The notes: generated by a model from the sequence alone, not told the origin. A stretch of 64,000 nt of DNA from JACKFE01 sp050248735 (GCA_050248735.1 JBFWRU010000013.1:1-64000); one strand, 5' to 3'; shown: positions 9,904 to 19,371, numbered from the stretch's first letter. Numbers and translations: made by a program.

Positions 9904-10245
9904 TCAACGTGCCCCGATCGGAAACAAGGGAGGGAGTTCCTCCGGTTGTTCAGTGGCCGGGAGGGGGTCCTCCATGCCAGATTTGTCTGGGTTTACTCCT
10001 GTTTCCCGTTCCTGTTTTCTCTTTTTGGCTTCAATGCCAACGTCTTCAGGGGGAATGGGTTTGCCAACGGCGCCACAGCCAAACTGTAGGCTTAACGATA
10101 GACTGAGTAGGAGAACCGTCAAGCCATAGGGCGGAAGAACCAGGAGTTTCCAAGGGCTAGGCGAGATAAGACGAAAAGAGCGAAGAGACGGCCTGAATCC
10201 CAAACTCACTTTTTGTGGGGGCCTAATAATCTTCTGCTGATTCAT
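9904..10245 (-). CDS. Small LptM-like lipoprotein
   Basis: A 113-aa protein whose ATG overlaps the argH stop (ATGA). Residues ~36-56 are hydrophobic and end in a lipobox-like LQFGC (Cys57) followed by GAVGKPIPPED, which resembles the short Cys-Gly-x-x-Gly-Pro-Leu start of the outer-membrane lipoprotein LptM (YifL). LptM genes lie next to lysA in several proteobacteria, and here argH and lysA flank it, which supports the call. The mature part is Lys/Glu/Pro rich and probably disordered. The ~40 residues before the hydrophobic segment are unusually long; a later start is possible. LptM assists assembly of the LptD machine in E. coli; that role is an inference here. Confidence 0.6.
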   Translation of the reverse strand: MNQQKIIRPPQKVSLGFRPSLRSFRLISPSPWKLLVLPPYGLTVLLLSLSLSLQFGCGAVGKPIPPEDVGIEAKKRKQERETGVNPDKSGMEDPLPATEQPEELPPLFPIGAR

Positions 10246-11738
10246 GACTTGCCTTTTCCCTTTTTAGGTTTTTTTGTTTCGGTCTTTAATGCTTCTTCCC
10301 ATCGGTTCAATTGGAATGTCACCTGTTTAGTGGCTGTTCCTCCAACGATATCCTTGCGATTGATGGCGGCTTGTGGAGTCAACACCTGAAACGCTTTGGC
10401 ATCAAAAGCTGATGAGGCTTGTTGAAGGTCGGCAACAGTCAGTTGCGCCAAATCCCTTCCATTAGACAGGCATTCCCGCACCAGATTTCCCACAATATGG
10501 TGAGATTCGCGAAAGGGCACGCCTTTGAGAACCAGGTAGTCGGCCAGTTCCGTAGCCAACAAAAATCCGTGGCTCACGGCTTCGGTCATGGCCGGTTCGC
10601 ATATCGTCATCTGTGCGATGAGTTCCGCATAAATCTTTACGGAAGTTGTCACGGTTTCCAAGCTGTCGAATAGCGGTTCTTTATCCTCTTGAAGATCGCG
10701 GTTATAGCTGAGAGGCAATCCTTTCAGAGTCGTCAGGGTGCCGAATAAATGACCGTAGACTCGTCCTGTTTTTCCTCGAACCAATTCGGGGATGTCCGGA
10801 TTTTTCTTTTGAGGCATCATGCTGCTGCCTGTACAAAATCCATCAGGGAGGTCGGCGAAATGAAATTCCTGGGAAGCCCATAGAATGAGTTCTTCGCTCA
10901 ACCGGGACAGGTGCATCATAATGATGGCGCAGACACTCAAGACCTCGAGGACATAGTCTCTATCTGACACGCCATCCAGACTATTTTGGGTAATACGGGG
11001 AAACTTGAGGAGGCCGGCAGTGTACCTTCGGTCAAGGGGATAGTTTGTCCCTGCCAACGCCCCGGAGCCCAGAGGCATGATGTTAATCCGGGTCAGCGCG
11101 TCCCGTAGCCTTTCTTTATCCCGTGCGAACATCTCCAGGTAGGCCAGCGCATGATGTGCAAAGAGTACAGGCTGTGCCCGTTGGAGATGGGTATATCCCG
11201 GCATGATGACTTGTTGATTCCGCCTGGCCAAATCTAAAAAGGAGTGCTGCAGGCTGGTCAAATCTTGTTTCAGGCTCTGCACGGCATCCCGAAGGTATAG
11301 GCGGAGGTCCAGGGTTACTTGGTCGTTCCGGCTCCGTCCGGTATGCAGTTTTCCTCCGACCGGCCCCACGATCTCTGTCAGTCGACGTTCAATGCTCATG
11401 TGGACGTCTTCGTCCTCGGCTTTCCATTGGTGTCGGCCCGTTTGAATTTCTTCCAGTACCTGCTTCAGTCCATGAATGATGGTCTGACATTCTTTTTGAG
11501 AAATGACTTTGGCGCGTTGAAGGGTCCGACAATGAGCGATGCTCCCTTCAATGTCATACGCGTACAACTTTCGATCAAAATCGACAGAAGCGGTAAACCG
11601 TTCAACCAAACGATTCGTGCTTTCCTGAAACCGCCCGCCCCAAAGCTTTTTCCCTTTATTGGGTGAAGGGGAGCGTGGACGCTTAGATTTCACAAGAGAT
11701 GCCGGTTTGGAAGAAGACCGTTTGGGCGAGGATTTCAT
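10242..11738 (-). CDS. argH: Argininosuccinate lyase
   Basis: A 498-aa enzyme for the last arginine step, splitting argininosuccinate into arginine and fumarate. KLWGGRF opens the catalytic part, HTGRSRNDQV and TVMPGYTHLQ-like PGYTHLQRAQP follow, and the fumarase/aspartase signature GSSMMPQKKNPD is intact. About 30 Lys/Arg/Ser/Pro-rich residues precede the normal N terminus; no better start with an RBS is visible inside. It starts 26 nt after argG ends and overlaps the next gene by 4 nt. Confidence 0.97.
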   Translation of the reverse strand: MKSSPKRSSSKPASLVKSKRPRSPSPNKGKKLWGGRFQESTNRLVERFTASVDFDRKLYAYDIEGSIAHCRTLQRAKVISQKECQTIIHGLKQVLEEIQTGRHQWKAEDEDVHMSIERRLTEIVGPVGGKLHTGRSRNDQVTLDLRLYLRDAVQSLKQDLTSLQHSFLDLARRNQQVIMPGYTHLQRAQPVLFAHHALAYLEMFARDKERLRDALTRINIMPLGSGALAGTNYPLDRRYTAGLLKFPRITQNSLDGVSDRDYVLEVLSVCAIIMMHLSRLSEELILWASQEFHFADLPDGFCTGSSMMPQKKNPDIPELVRGKTGRVYGHLFGTLTTLKGLPLSYNRDLQEDKEPLFDSLETVTTSVKIYAELIAQMTICEPAMTEAVSHGFLLATELADYLVLKGVPFRESHHIVGNLVRECLSNGRDLAQLTVADLQQASSAFDAKAFQVLTPQAAINRKDIVGGTATKQVTFQLNRWEEALKTETKKPKKGKGKS

Positions 11739-11764
11739 AGAGAACTCTAGCCAGTCAGTAAACG

Positions 11765-13033
11765 TTAGCGAGATGCCTGGTGCACGGCATGCCGAGTAGC
11801 CAAGCGAAGGGCGTTGAGTTGAATGAACCCCCCCGCATCTTTTTGATCATAGCCCGTCCCCGCTTCAAAGGTAGATAGGTGTTGTTGATACAAGGACTTG
11901 CTGGACTTTCGGCCCAGGACGGTACAATTGCCCTTGTACAATTGCAGACGAACCGTGCCGGTGACATCCTGCTGCACTTGATCAAACCCCGCTTGCAGCA
12001 TCAGGCGTTCTGGGGAAAACCAAAAGCCGTTATAAATCAATTCCGCATATCTGGGCATAAGGCCGTCCCGTAAATGCATCACTTCGCGATCCAGCGTCAG
12101 AGATTCCACCGCTCGACGGGCAATGTGCAAGATGGTTCCTCCGGGTGTTTCATAAACGCCTCTGGACTTTATTCCGACAAAACGATTTTCAACCAAATCT
12201 ACCCGGCCAATCCCATGTTTGCCACCCAATTGGTTGAGTCGGGTGAGTAATGACGCGGGACTCAAGGGTTTCCCATTTATGGCCACGGGATTTCCCTTTT
12301 CAAAATCCAGCATGAGGATTTGCGGAGTTGAAGGAGCGTTCTGTGGCGAAACCGTCATGCGAAACATGGAAGGGGGAGCGGGGACCCAGGGATCTTCCAG
12401 CACGCCACCTTCATAACTGATGTGAAAGAGATTAAGGTCCATACTGTAAGGTTTCGCTTTGGTGACCGGAATGGGAATCCGATGAGTCTGGGCGTAGTCA
12501 ATCAGATCCTCTCGCGAGACCATGGACCATTCTCTCCATGGGGCAATGATGTGGAGGGAGGGGTCGAGTGCGGCAAAGGTTAGTTCGAAGCGAACCTGGT
12601 CGTTTCCCTTTCCCGTGGCTCCATGGCTGAGGTATGTCGCTTTTTCTTTTTTTGCCAGTTCGACCTGGCGTTTGGCAATCAACGGTCTGGCAATGGAGGT
12701 TCCCAATAGATAGGCACTCTCATATACGGCATTGCCACGCAACATCGGAAATACATAATCCGTGACGAATTCCTCTTTCAGATCTTCTACATAGACTTTA
12801 CTCGCCCCTACGTTGAGAGCTTTTTGCCGTATAGCCCGGAGGTCTTCCCCTTGCCCCAGGTCTGCGCAAAACGCGATGACCTCGCATCCTCGTTCTTCTC
12901 GAAGCCACCGTAGGATGACCGAGGTATCTAATCCTCCGGAATAGGCTAGGATGACCTTGGGTCTGGTTACTGGAACCCCACCGTTCGCAGTGGGTTTTTT
13001 TGTTGGTTGCCGGGAACGGGACTGCTTGTTCAT
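11765..13033 (-). CDS. argG: Argininosuccinate synthase
   Basis: A 422-aa ATP-dependent ligase joining citrulline and aspartate. The PP-loop VILAYSGGLDTSV, ATYLSHGATGKGNDQVRFE and the later GRVDLVENRFVGIKSRGVYE block identify it. The ATG at 13033 overlaps the argF stop (ATGA), which favours it over an in-frame start at 13054. As in ArgF and ArgH, ~25 basic, Ser/Thr/Pro-rich residues precede the conserved start. Confidence 0.97.
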   Translation of the reverse strand: MNKQSRSRQPTKKPTANGGVPVTRPKVILAYSGGLDTSVILRWLREERGCEVIAFCADLGQGEDLRAIRQKALNVGASKVYVEDLKEEFVTDYVFPMLRGNAVYESAYLLGTSIARPLIAKRQVELAKKEKATYLSHGATGKGNDQVRFELTFAALDPSLHIIAPWREWSMVSREDLIDYAQTHRIPIPVTKAKPYSMDLNLFHISYEGGVLEDPWVPAPPSMFRMTVSPQNAPSTPQILMLDFEKGNPVAINGKPLSPASLLTRLNQLGGKHGIGRVDLVENRFVGIKSRGVYETPGGTILHIARRAVESLTLDREVMHLRDGLMPRYAELIYNGFWFSPERLMLQAGFDQVQQDVTGTVRLQLYKGNCTVLGRKSSKSLYQQHLSTFEAGTGYDQKDAGGFIQLNALRLATRHAVHQASR

Positions 13034-14025
13034 CGAGTGCGTCTTCCTATCCATTCCAGAAGAATAGCCTTTTGAATATGGAGTCGATTTTCTGCCTGAT
13101 CCAACACCACTGATTGTGGGCCGTCCAGTACCTCTGCGGTAATTTCTTCACCCCGGTGCGCGGGAAGGCAATGCATTAGGATGGCGTCGGGTTTAGCCGA
13201 TTTCATGAGTGGGCCGTTCACTTGATAAGGAGCCAACGCGGCCATTCGAGGACGCTGTTCGGATTCCTGGCCCATACTAATCCAGACATCCGTATAGACG
13301 ACATCGGCGTGCTTGGCAGCCTGCAGGGGATCAGGAGTGATGCATATCATTGATCCTGTTTGCGAGCCTTCTTCCTGCGCTCTTTGGACTAGGCCGGGAT
13401 CCGGCCCGTACTCGGCAGGACAGCCCACAGAAACATGCATGCCGAGTTTAGCGCCGATTTCAATGAGTGAATGGCTAATATTGTTGCCATCGCCAATGTA
13501 GGCAAGCTTGAGGCCTTTCACGTTTCCTTTGTGTTCCATAATAGTCTGGACATCCGCTAAGGCCTGACAAGGATGGCAGTAATCCGTAAGACCGTTGATG
13601 ATGGGAATTGAGGTATGCCGACCCCATTCCTCCAGCGTGGATTGCTCGAAAGTTCGAACCACCAATCCATCAAGATATCGAGTGAGCACCTTGGCCGTAT
13701 CCGCTAAGCTTTCACCCCGGCTCAGTTGAATTTTTTCCGAAGCCAGGAATAAGGCTTGGCCCCCCAATTGATTCATGCCGGCTTCAAAAGAAACCCGTGT
13801 CCGTGTCGAAGGTTTCTCGAAAATCAGGCCCAGAGTTTTTCCTTTAAGAAGCGAAATAACCTGGCCTTTTTTGTGAGCGGATTTCAGTTTTTTTGCCGAC
13901 CGCAGAAGATCAATGATCGTCTGCCGGGGTATATCCCAGATGGTAAGCAAATCTTTCGGGAGTTGAGGGCGTTTCTGGCGTGTGACGATTCTGCGTGAAG
14001 GTTGGGACTTTTTTACTGGGGTCAT
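13030..14025 (-). CDS. argF: Ornithine carbamoyltransferase
   Basis: A 331-aa transferase making citrulline from ornithine and carbamoyl phosphate. The carbamoyl-phosphate site FEKPSTRTRVSFE, the DYCHPCQALAD ornithine-side motif and MHCLPAHRGEEI are all present. About 25 extra basic residues precede the usual N terminus (KDLLTIWDI). Its ATG is 4 nt after the argD stop and its own stop overlaps argG, so the three genes are tightly coupled. Confidence 0.96.
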   Translation of the reverse strand: MTPVKKSQPSRRIVTRQKRPQLPKDLLTIWDIPRQTIIDLLRSAKKLKSAHKKGQVISLLKGKTLGLIFEKPSTRTRVSFEAGMNQLGGQALFLASEKIQLSRGESLADTAKVLTRYLDGLVVRTFEQSTLEEWGRHTSIPIINGLTDYCHPCQALADVQTIMEHKGNVKGLKLAYIGDGNNISHSLIEIGAKLGMHVSVGCPAEYGPDPGLVQRAQEEGSQTGSMICITPDPLQAAKHADVVYTDVWISMGQESEQRPRMAALAPYQVNGPLMKSAKPDAILMHCLPAHRGEEITAEVLDGPQSVVLDQAENRLHIQKAILLEWIGRRTR

Positions 14026-14029
14026 GACG

Positions 14030-15262
14030 CTAGGTCCGGGTCGAAAGGACGCTGGACAGAACCGAGAGCAAGCGATCCACCTGTGTTGTCGTCATGATGA
14101 GAGGCGGAACGAATCGTAGGACCCGACCCATAGTACAATTGATCAGTACTCGACGATCTAAACATTCCAGTACAATAGGCTTTCCCTCTACCGATAATTC
14201 CAGCCCCTGGAGTAGGCCCAGGCCGCGTGATTGGGTGACGCATGGATACTGTTCTTTGAGTGTGGCGAGCCCTTTTGCCAGGTAGTCCCCAATGGTTCGT
14301 CCATGGTTCAGTTTTCCACCTTCAATCAACACATTCAGCACTTTGAGCGCGGCCGCGCAGGCGAGGGGATTTCCCCCAAAAGTCGAGGCATGGGTCCCAG
14401 GTTCGAATGCGTTGGAGACCTCTTGAGTTGCCAGACAAGCTCCTATGGGAAGACCGCCTCCCAATCCTTTTGCCAGGGTCATGATATCCGGAGCTATGTC
14501 AAAGTGTTGGTAGGCGAATAAAGTCCCAGTCCTGCCCATTCCGGTTTGTACTTCGTCGAAAATGAGAAGAACATTGCGACTCGTACATAACTCCCGGACG
14601 GCTTTTAAATAACCTGCGTCCGGTACCACCACCCCACCTTCCGCTTGAATTGGCTCCAGCATAATGGCCGCAGTCTGTGGAGTGATTGCCGTATCTAAGG
14701 CGCCAAGATCGTTAAAAGGGACATAGCGAAAACCAGGAACCAAGGGGCCGAACCCTTCTTGTAGCTTCGGCTGCCCCGTTGCAGTGAGACTCGCCAAGGT
14801 CCGTCCATGGAAGGAATTAATCATCGTGATGATTTCGGTCCGTTCTAGTCCGGCCCGTTTTATGGCGTACCGTCTGGCGAGTTTTATCGCGGCCTCATTG
14901 GCTTCAGTGCCGCTATTACAAAAAAAGACTTTATCGGCAAATGATAATTCGACAAGGCGTTTGGCAAGTAAGCTTTGTGGTTCGGTATAAAAAAGATTGG
15001 AAGTATGGATTAATTGACGAGCTTGTCTCGTGATGGCTTCCACCAGATCCGGATGAGCATGTCCTAAGATATTGACGGCAATGCCAGCCAAACAATCCAG
15101 ATATTCCCGTCCTTCGGCATCATAGACGAAACACCCTTGTCCTCGGACAAGAGAAATCGGAAGTCGCGCATAGGTGTCCATTAAATATTGATTGGAAATT
15201 TGTTGAAGTTCTGGTGTCAGCATAAAATTATAACCCCGCGACAAGACAGGGGAATCTAGCAT
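14030..15262 (-). CDS. argD: Acetylornithine aminotransferase
   Basis: A 410-aa class III PLP aminotransferase converting N-acetylglutamate semialdehyde to N-acetylornithine; such enzymes often also serve the succinyl-DAP step, which would tie the arginine and lysine halves of this operon together. Motifs: GCFVYDAEGREYLDCLAGIA, the NSGTEANEAA cofactor loop, IFDEVQTGMGR and the PLP lysine in TLAKGLGGGLPIGA. First gene of the operon. The start is uncertain: ATG at 15262 or at 15223 (MLTPELQQ), neither with a clear RBS. Confidence 0.95.
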   Translation of the reverse strand: MLDSPVLSRGYNFMLTPELQQISNQYLMDTYARLPISLVRGQGCFVYDAEGREYLDCLAGIAVNILGHAHPDLVEAITRQARQLIHTSNLFYTEPQSLLAKRLVELSFADKVFFCNSGTEANEAAIKLARRYAIKRAGLERTEIITMINSFHGRTLASLTATGQPKLQEGFGPLVPGFRYVPFNDLGALDTAITPQTAAIMLEPIQAEGGVVVPDAGYLKAVRELCTSRNVLLIFDEVQTGMGRTGTLFAYQHFDIAPDIMTLAKGLGGGLPIGACLATQEVSNAFEPGTHASTFGGNPLACAAALKVLNVLIEGGKLNHGRTIGDYLAKGLATLKEQYPCVTQSRGLGLLQGLELSVEGKPIVLECLDRRVLINCTMGRVLRFVPPLIMTTTQVDRLLSVLSSVLSTRT

Positions 15263-15379
15263 ACGGCTTCTTTGGTCCGCAATAAATTGTAAAAGCGTTT
15301 CGAGAGAAGATCGATGACTTATTGGGCTAAAGGAGGTGGGGAAAACACTTTTTGGTTATCCTCGGTTTCGGAGTAGGGA

Positions 15380-16246
15380 TTATTGCATGGCAGCAGGACT
15401 ATTTTGGCGTCGAAGATCGTAGGCCAACCCCAATTTACTGAGTGTCCAGATCAACCACTTTGAAGGATCAAAATTGTACCAGCGTGGGCCGTTCCGATAA
15501 TCACTTTGATAGGTATGGTGGTAATTATGATATCCCTCGCCAAACGTAAGGAGGGAGATAAACCAGCTGTCACGGCTGGAATCTCCGTTTCCGTGTGGCT
15601 GGTGTCCCCAGATATGGCAGATAGAATTGATGAAAAATGTGGAGTTGAGGACTAAAAAGGTTCGAGCCAACCCGGCGAGTAAAAAGCAACCAAGCCCTCC
15701 AATCCATCCGTTATAGAGAAAGCCCACGACAAAAGGTAAGGCTAACCCAGCTATGACAATGGCTAAATAATTATTGTGTTGCCACATGATCAGGGGGTCT
15801 TGCATTAATTTCGCCGAATATTTTGGGTCACGGTGTGGATCTTTCCAGAAAATCCATCCACAATGACTGTGCCAGAAACCCAATGTGGCATTATACGGAT
15901 CTTCTTCCTGATCACAACGAGCATGGTGGCGAATATGATCACCGGCCCACCGTAAAGCGGAATTCTCTAACGCCATTCCTCCGGCAATTAAAAAGCCCAA
16001 TTTGACCCATTCCGGACATTTAAAACTCCGGTGCGCAATAAAGCGGTGGTATCCTACGGTAATGCCGAGCCCCGTCACGGTATAGAGGATGAAAAACATC
16101 GTCCAATCCACCCAGGAAAAATCATAGTAATAGGCATAGACTGGAAGAGCGACGAGAGTGGCCAACACGATTGTCCCAAACAGAATCATCGTGGGGTAGT
16201 CTCGTTGCGGGTTTCCAATTTGTGAGGGATCGGCAGTTCGTGACAT
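15380..16246 (-). CDS. Membrane fatty-acid desaturase (delta-9/stearoyl-type)
   Basis: A 288-aa integral membrane di-iron desaturase. All histidine boxes of the delta-9 family are present: HRFIAHRSF, DHIRHHARCDQEEDPYN and EGYHNYHHTYQSDYRNG. Hydrophobic segments near residues 18-60 and 165-205 supply the membrane helices. It probably introduces a cis double bond into acyl chains to adjust membrane fluidity. AGAGG lies upstream of the ATG at a longish distance. Downstream it is 117 nt from argD in the same direction; a shared transcript is possible but unproven. Confidence 0.92.
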   Translation of the reverse strand: MSRTADPSQIGNPQRDYPTMILFGTIVLATLVALPVYAYYYDFSWVDWTMFFILYTVTGLGITVGYHRFIAHRSFKCPEWVKLGFLIAGGMALENSALRWAGDHIRHHARCDQEEDPYNATLGFWHSHCGWIFWKDPHRDPKYSAKLMQDPLIMWQHNNYLAIVIAGLALPFVVGFLYNGWIGGLGCFLLAGLARTFLVLNSTFFINSICHIWGHQPHGNGDSSRDSWFISLLTFGEGYHNYHHTYQSDYRNGPRWYNFDPSKWLIWTLSKLGLAYDLRRQNSPAAMQ

Positions 16247-16733
16247 ATACGGTTTTTCCTCTAAATTTTATCAGTCTCTAACTGATAGAGATCCTTCAGC
16301 CTTTCTTGCCAAAGGGGAAATTTTAGACCTCTGTCAATGTTGGTGATTAGAAAACGATCCTTACGCGAGGGTTCTTTTACTATTTGTATGGGTTTTACCC
16401 ACATCAAATAACGGCGGCCAATTCCTCCCAAAGTAAAAGAGCGGAAGGATGATACCTTTAGACACAATGAAAGTAAAGAAGAAATTTCAATTATGAGGTG
16501 AATATTAGGTACCCACTAAAACCTATCTTACCATACATGGTTTTTATTACCAGGGCTGTGAACTCCCAATCCTGACTTTCGTCTCTCATTCAGGGTATGG
16601 GGCAGCAGGTGTGGAGGTTGACCCCTATGCCAATAAGGCCTCACCAAAAGCTGCTTTTTGATTATTACAGCTTTCAGTGAGACGTTTAAAATATTAAGAA
16701 ATTAACCAAGCAACATACACGTTGAATTAATAA
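16247..16733. other. Intergenic region between desaturase and ahcY
   Basis: About 490 nt. A 68-codon minus-strand frame at 16261-16467 begins with TTG and lacks an RBS, so I leave it out. The end near ahcY is very AT-rich (AATTAATAATTAAT around 16725). No terminator with a T tract was found after ahcY. Confidence 0.4.
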
Positions 16734-18119
16734 TTAATATTTGTAGGAATCTGGCTTAAATGGGCCTTCAGAGGCGACTCCGATGTATTGGGCTTGCTTG
16801 GGAGTAAGTTTGGTCAGCACCCCTCCAAACCCCCGGACCATGTGGGCTGCGACTTCTTCGTCTAAAATCTTGGGGAGTACCTGAACCGTGATTTGTTCAG
16901 GTTCCAAATGCTCGGCAAACTTTCTTTCAAAAAGATAGATTTGAGCTAATACTTGGTTGGCAAATGAGCCATCCATGACTCGTGAAGGATGCCCCGTGCC
17001 ATTTCCGAGATTGACGAGCCTCCCCTCGGAAAGAAGAATGAGGTAATCGTCCTTGACTTTATCTCGATATACTTTGTGGACCTGGGCCTTGATTTCTTCC
17101 CATTCCCAATTTTTTCGCATAAATGGCGTATCGATTTCATTGTCGAAATGTCCGATATTACACACCACCGCTCCACGCTTGAGGGTCTTGAGCATGGCAG
17201 AATCACATACATTCAAATTACCCGTGGCAGTCACCACTAAATCGGTTTTACCGAGAAGTTCGGCATTGATATCTTCACTCCGGCCTGTATTGTTTCCTTC
17301 TTTGTATGGGGAGACGACCTCGTACCCGTCCATGCAGGCCTGCATGGCGCATATAGGATCGATTTCGGCCACCTTGACTATCATCCCTTCCTGCCGAAGG
17401 GATTGCGCTGAACCCTTCCCGACATCGCCATAGCCGATAACTAAGGCTTTTTTCCCGGACAACAAATGATCGGTAGCCCGTTTAATGGCATCATTCAGGC
17501 TATGCCGACACCCATATTTATTGTCATTTTTGGATTTGGTGATTGAATCGTTGACATTGATGGCGGGAACTTTCAATGTACCTTTTTGGAGCATTTCCTG
17601 AAGCCGATGGACTCCGGTGGTGGTTTCCTCGGTTATGCCGTGGACATGTTTCAGGATTTGGGGATACTTTTCGTGGAGTACTTGTGTGAGATCACCGCCA
17701 TCGTCCAGCACCATATTGGCATCCCAGGGTTGCCCGTTTTTTACAATAGTTTGTTCAAGGCACCACAGATATTCTTCCTCCGTCTCGCCTTTCCAGGCAA
17801 ACACGGGAATGCCTTTGGCAGCAATGGCAGCTGCAGCGTGGTCTTGAGTGGAGAAAATATTGCACGAGGACCATCGGACTTCCGCGCCCAATTCAATTAA
17901 GGTCTCGATGAGGACGGCTGTTTGGATGGTCATATGGATGCAACCGAGGATCTTGGCTCCCTTCAAGGGCTGAGTGGCACGGTATTTTTCACGTAAGGCC
18001 ATCAGAGCTGGCATCTCGGTTTCGGCAATTTGAATTTCTTTCCTGCCCCAATTGGCAAGCTTGATATCGGCTACTTTATAGTCGTGGATGTTTTTCTCGA
18101 TTTCTGTTGCCGTCGTCAT
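16734..18119 (-). CDS. ahcY: Adenosylhomocysteinase (S-adenosyl-L-homocysteine hydrolase)
   Basis: A 461-aa NAD-dependent hydrolase splitting S-adenosylhomocysteine into homocysteine and adenosine, relieving product inhibition of methyltransferases. Diagnostic segments: ILGCIHMTIQTAVLIETL, SSCNIFSTQDHAAAAIA, the NAD fold ALVIGYGDVGKGSAQSL, and a C terminus ending in KPDSYKY, with the conserved terminal Lys/Tyr. A good RBS (AGGAGGAAG) precedes the ATG. It lies 100 nt downstream of metK but behind a terminator, so it may be expressed separately or by read-through. Confidence 0.97.
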   Translation of the reverse strand: MTTATEIEKNIHDYKVADIKLANWGRKEIQIAETEMPALMALREKYRATQPLKGAKILGCIHMTIQTAVLIETLIELGAEVRWSSCNIFSTQDHAAAAIAAKGIPVFAWKGETEEEYLWCLEQTIVKNGQPWDANMVLDDGGDLTQVLHEKYPQILKHVHGITEETTTGVHRLQEMLQKGTLKVPAINVNDSITKSKNDNKYGCRHSLNDAIKRATDHLLSGKKALVIGYGDVGKGSAQSLRQEGMIVKVAEIDPICAMQACMDGYEVVSPYKEGNNTGRSEDINAELLGKTDLVVTATGNLNVCDSAMLKTLKRGAVVCNIGHFDNEIDTPFMRKNWEWEEIKAQVHKVYRDKVKDDYLILLSEGRLVNLGNGTGHPSRVMDGSFANQVLAQIYLFERKFAEHLEPEQITVQVLPKILDEEVAAHMVRGFGGVLTKLTPKQAQYIGVASEGPFKPDSYKY

Positions 18120-18163
18120 GGAAACTTCCTCCTCTTCCTAATAATCAAACCAAGGCCAATACT

Positions 18164-18196
18164 AAAAAAACGGGGCCAGGGTCACCCCCTGGCCCC
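18164..18196 (-). terminator. Intrinsic terminator between metK and ahcY
   Basis: A perfect 10-bp GC stem (18187-18196 with 18172-18181) with a short loop, followed on the minus strand by GTTTTTTTAG. It lies 24 nt after the metK stop codon. Confidence 0.88.
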
Positions 18197-18219
18197 AGTG
18201 TTCACGCAATTTTATCGGA

Positions 18220-19371
18220 TTATAGACCAGACTCTCGTTTTAACAAGGTGGCCTTGTCTGTCTTTTCCCAAGTAAAGGCTGCTTCGGTTCGGCCAAAATG
18301 GCCGTAGGCCGCAGTTTGTTTGTAGATGGGGCGACGTAATTTCAGATGATCAATGATCCCACGAGGAGTCAAGGGGAAATGCTTTTTAACTAATTGTTCG
18401 ATTTTTTCAATATCCATTTTTTCAGTGCCTTTAGTGTCGATTAATATCGACACCGGTTCGGGAACTCCAATGGCATAGGCCAGCTGTACCTCGCATTTTT
18501 CGGCTAATTTGGCCGCAATAATGTTTTTCGCGATGTATCGGGCCATATAGCTGGCAGACCGGTCTACTTTACTGGGGTCCTTCCCGGAAAAAGCGCCTCC
18601 CCCATGGCTTCCAACTCCCCCATACGTGTCTACGATAATTTTTCGGCCTGTCAGGCCGGTATCGCCCATGGGGCCTCCGGTGACAAAGCGACCGGTAGGA
18701 TTGATATGGAATTTGACTTTTTTGGGGTCAAATAACCGTTTGGGCATCATGGGGTAAATGACTTTTTCCAACACATCTTTTTCGATCTTTTTTAAAGTGA
18801 CGGTGTCGCTATGTTGGGTGGAAAGGACAATGGTATCAATCCGAACGGGTTTCCCATTTTTATATTCGACTGTGACTTGAGATTTACCGTCCGGTCTGAC
18901 CCAAGGGAGAATGTTTTTCTTTCTGACTTCCGCTAATCGGCGGGTGAGTCTGTGAGCCAAAACGATGGGCATGGGCATGAGTTCCTCGGTTTCATTGGAG
19001 GCATACCCAAACATGAGCCCCTGGTCTCCTGCCCCTCCGGTATCCACGCCCATGGCAATATCCCCGGATTGGGAGTGAATAGCGGTCAGAACAGAACACG
19101 TGCTGTAATCAAATCCCCACGTGGCATCCGTATAACCCACTAGTCGGATGGTTTCCCGGATAATGTCTGGAATTTCAACGTAGGCTTTGGTGGAGATTTC
19201 GCCGGCTACAAAAGCCAACCCGGTCGTCAGAATGGTTTCACAAGCGACTCGGCAATTCTTGTCTTGGCTAATGATAGCGTCAAGAATACCGTCGGAAATC
19301 TGGTCGGCGATTTTGTCAGGGTGTCCTTCTGTGACCGATTCCGAGGTAAACAGAAAATTCGTTTGTTTCAT
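18220..19371 (-). CDS. metK: S-adenosylmethionine synthetase
   Basis: A 383-aa enzyme making S-adenosylmethionine from methionine and ATP. SESVTEGHPDKIADQISD, the GAGDQGLMFGYA signature, and GGGAFSGKDPSKVDRSA are intact. The ATG at 19371 has GGAGG at 7-nt spacing and gives the usual N terminus (MKQTNFLFTSESV), so the longer frame to 19410 is rejected. I looked upstream for SAM-I and SAM-II riboswitch cores and saw none. Together with ahcY it makes the methyl cycle. Confidence 0.97.
   Translation of the reverse strand: MKQTNFLFTSESVTEGHPDKIADQISDGILDAIISQDKNCRVACETILTTGLAFVAGEISTKAYVEIPDIIRETIRLVGYTDATWGFDYSTCSVLTAIHSQSGDIAMGVDTGGAGDQGLMFGYASNETEELMPMPIVLAHRLTRRLAEVRKKNILPWVRPDGKSQVTVEYKNGKPVRIDTIVLSTQHSDTVTLKKIEKDVLEKVIYPMMPKRLFDPKKVKFHINPTGRFVTGGPMGDTGLTGRKIIVDTYGGVGSHGGGAFSGKDPSKVDRSASYMARYIAKNIIAAKLAEKCEVQLAYAIGVPEPVSILIDTKGTEKMDIEKIEQLVKKHFPLTPRGIIDHLKLRRPIYKQTAAYGHFGRTEAAFTWEKTDKATLLKRESGL

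Noticed and set aside
16261..16467. 68-codon minus-strand frame upstream of the desaturase
   Set aside because: TTG start, no RBS, no signal or domain; likely chance.
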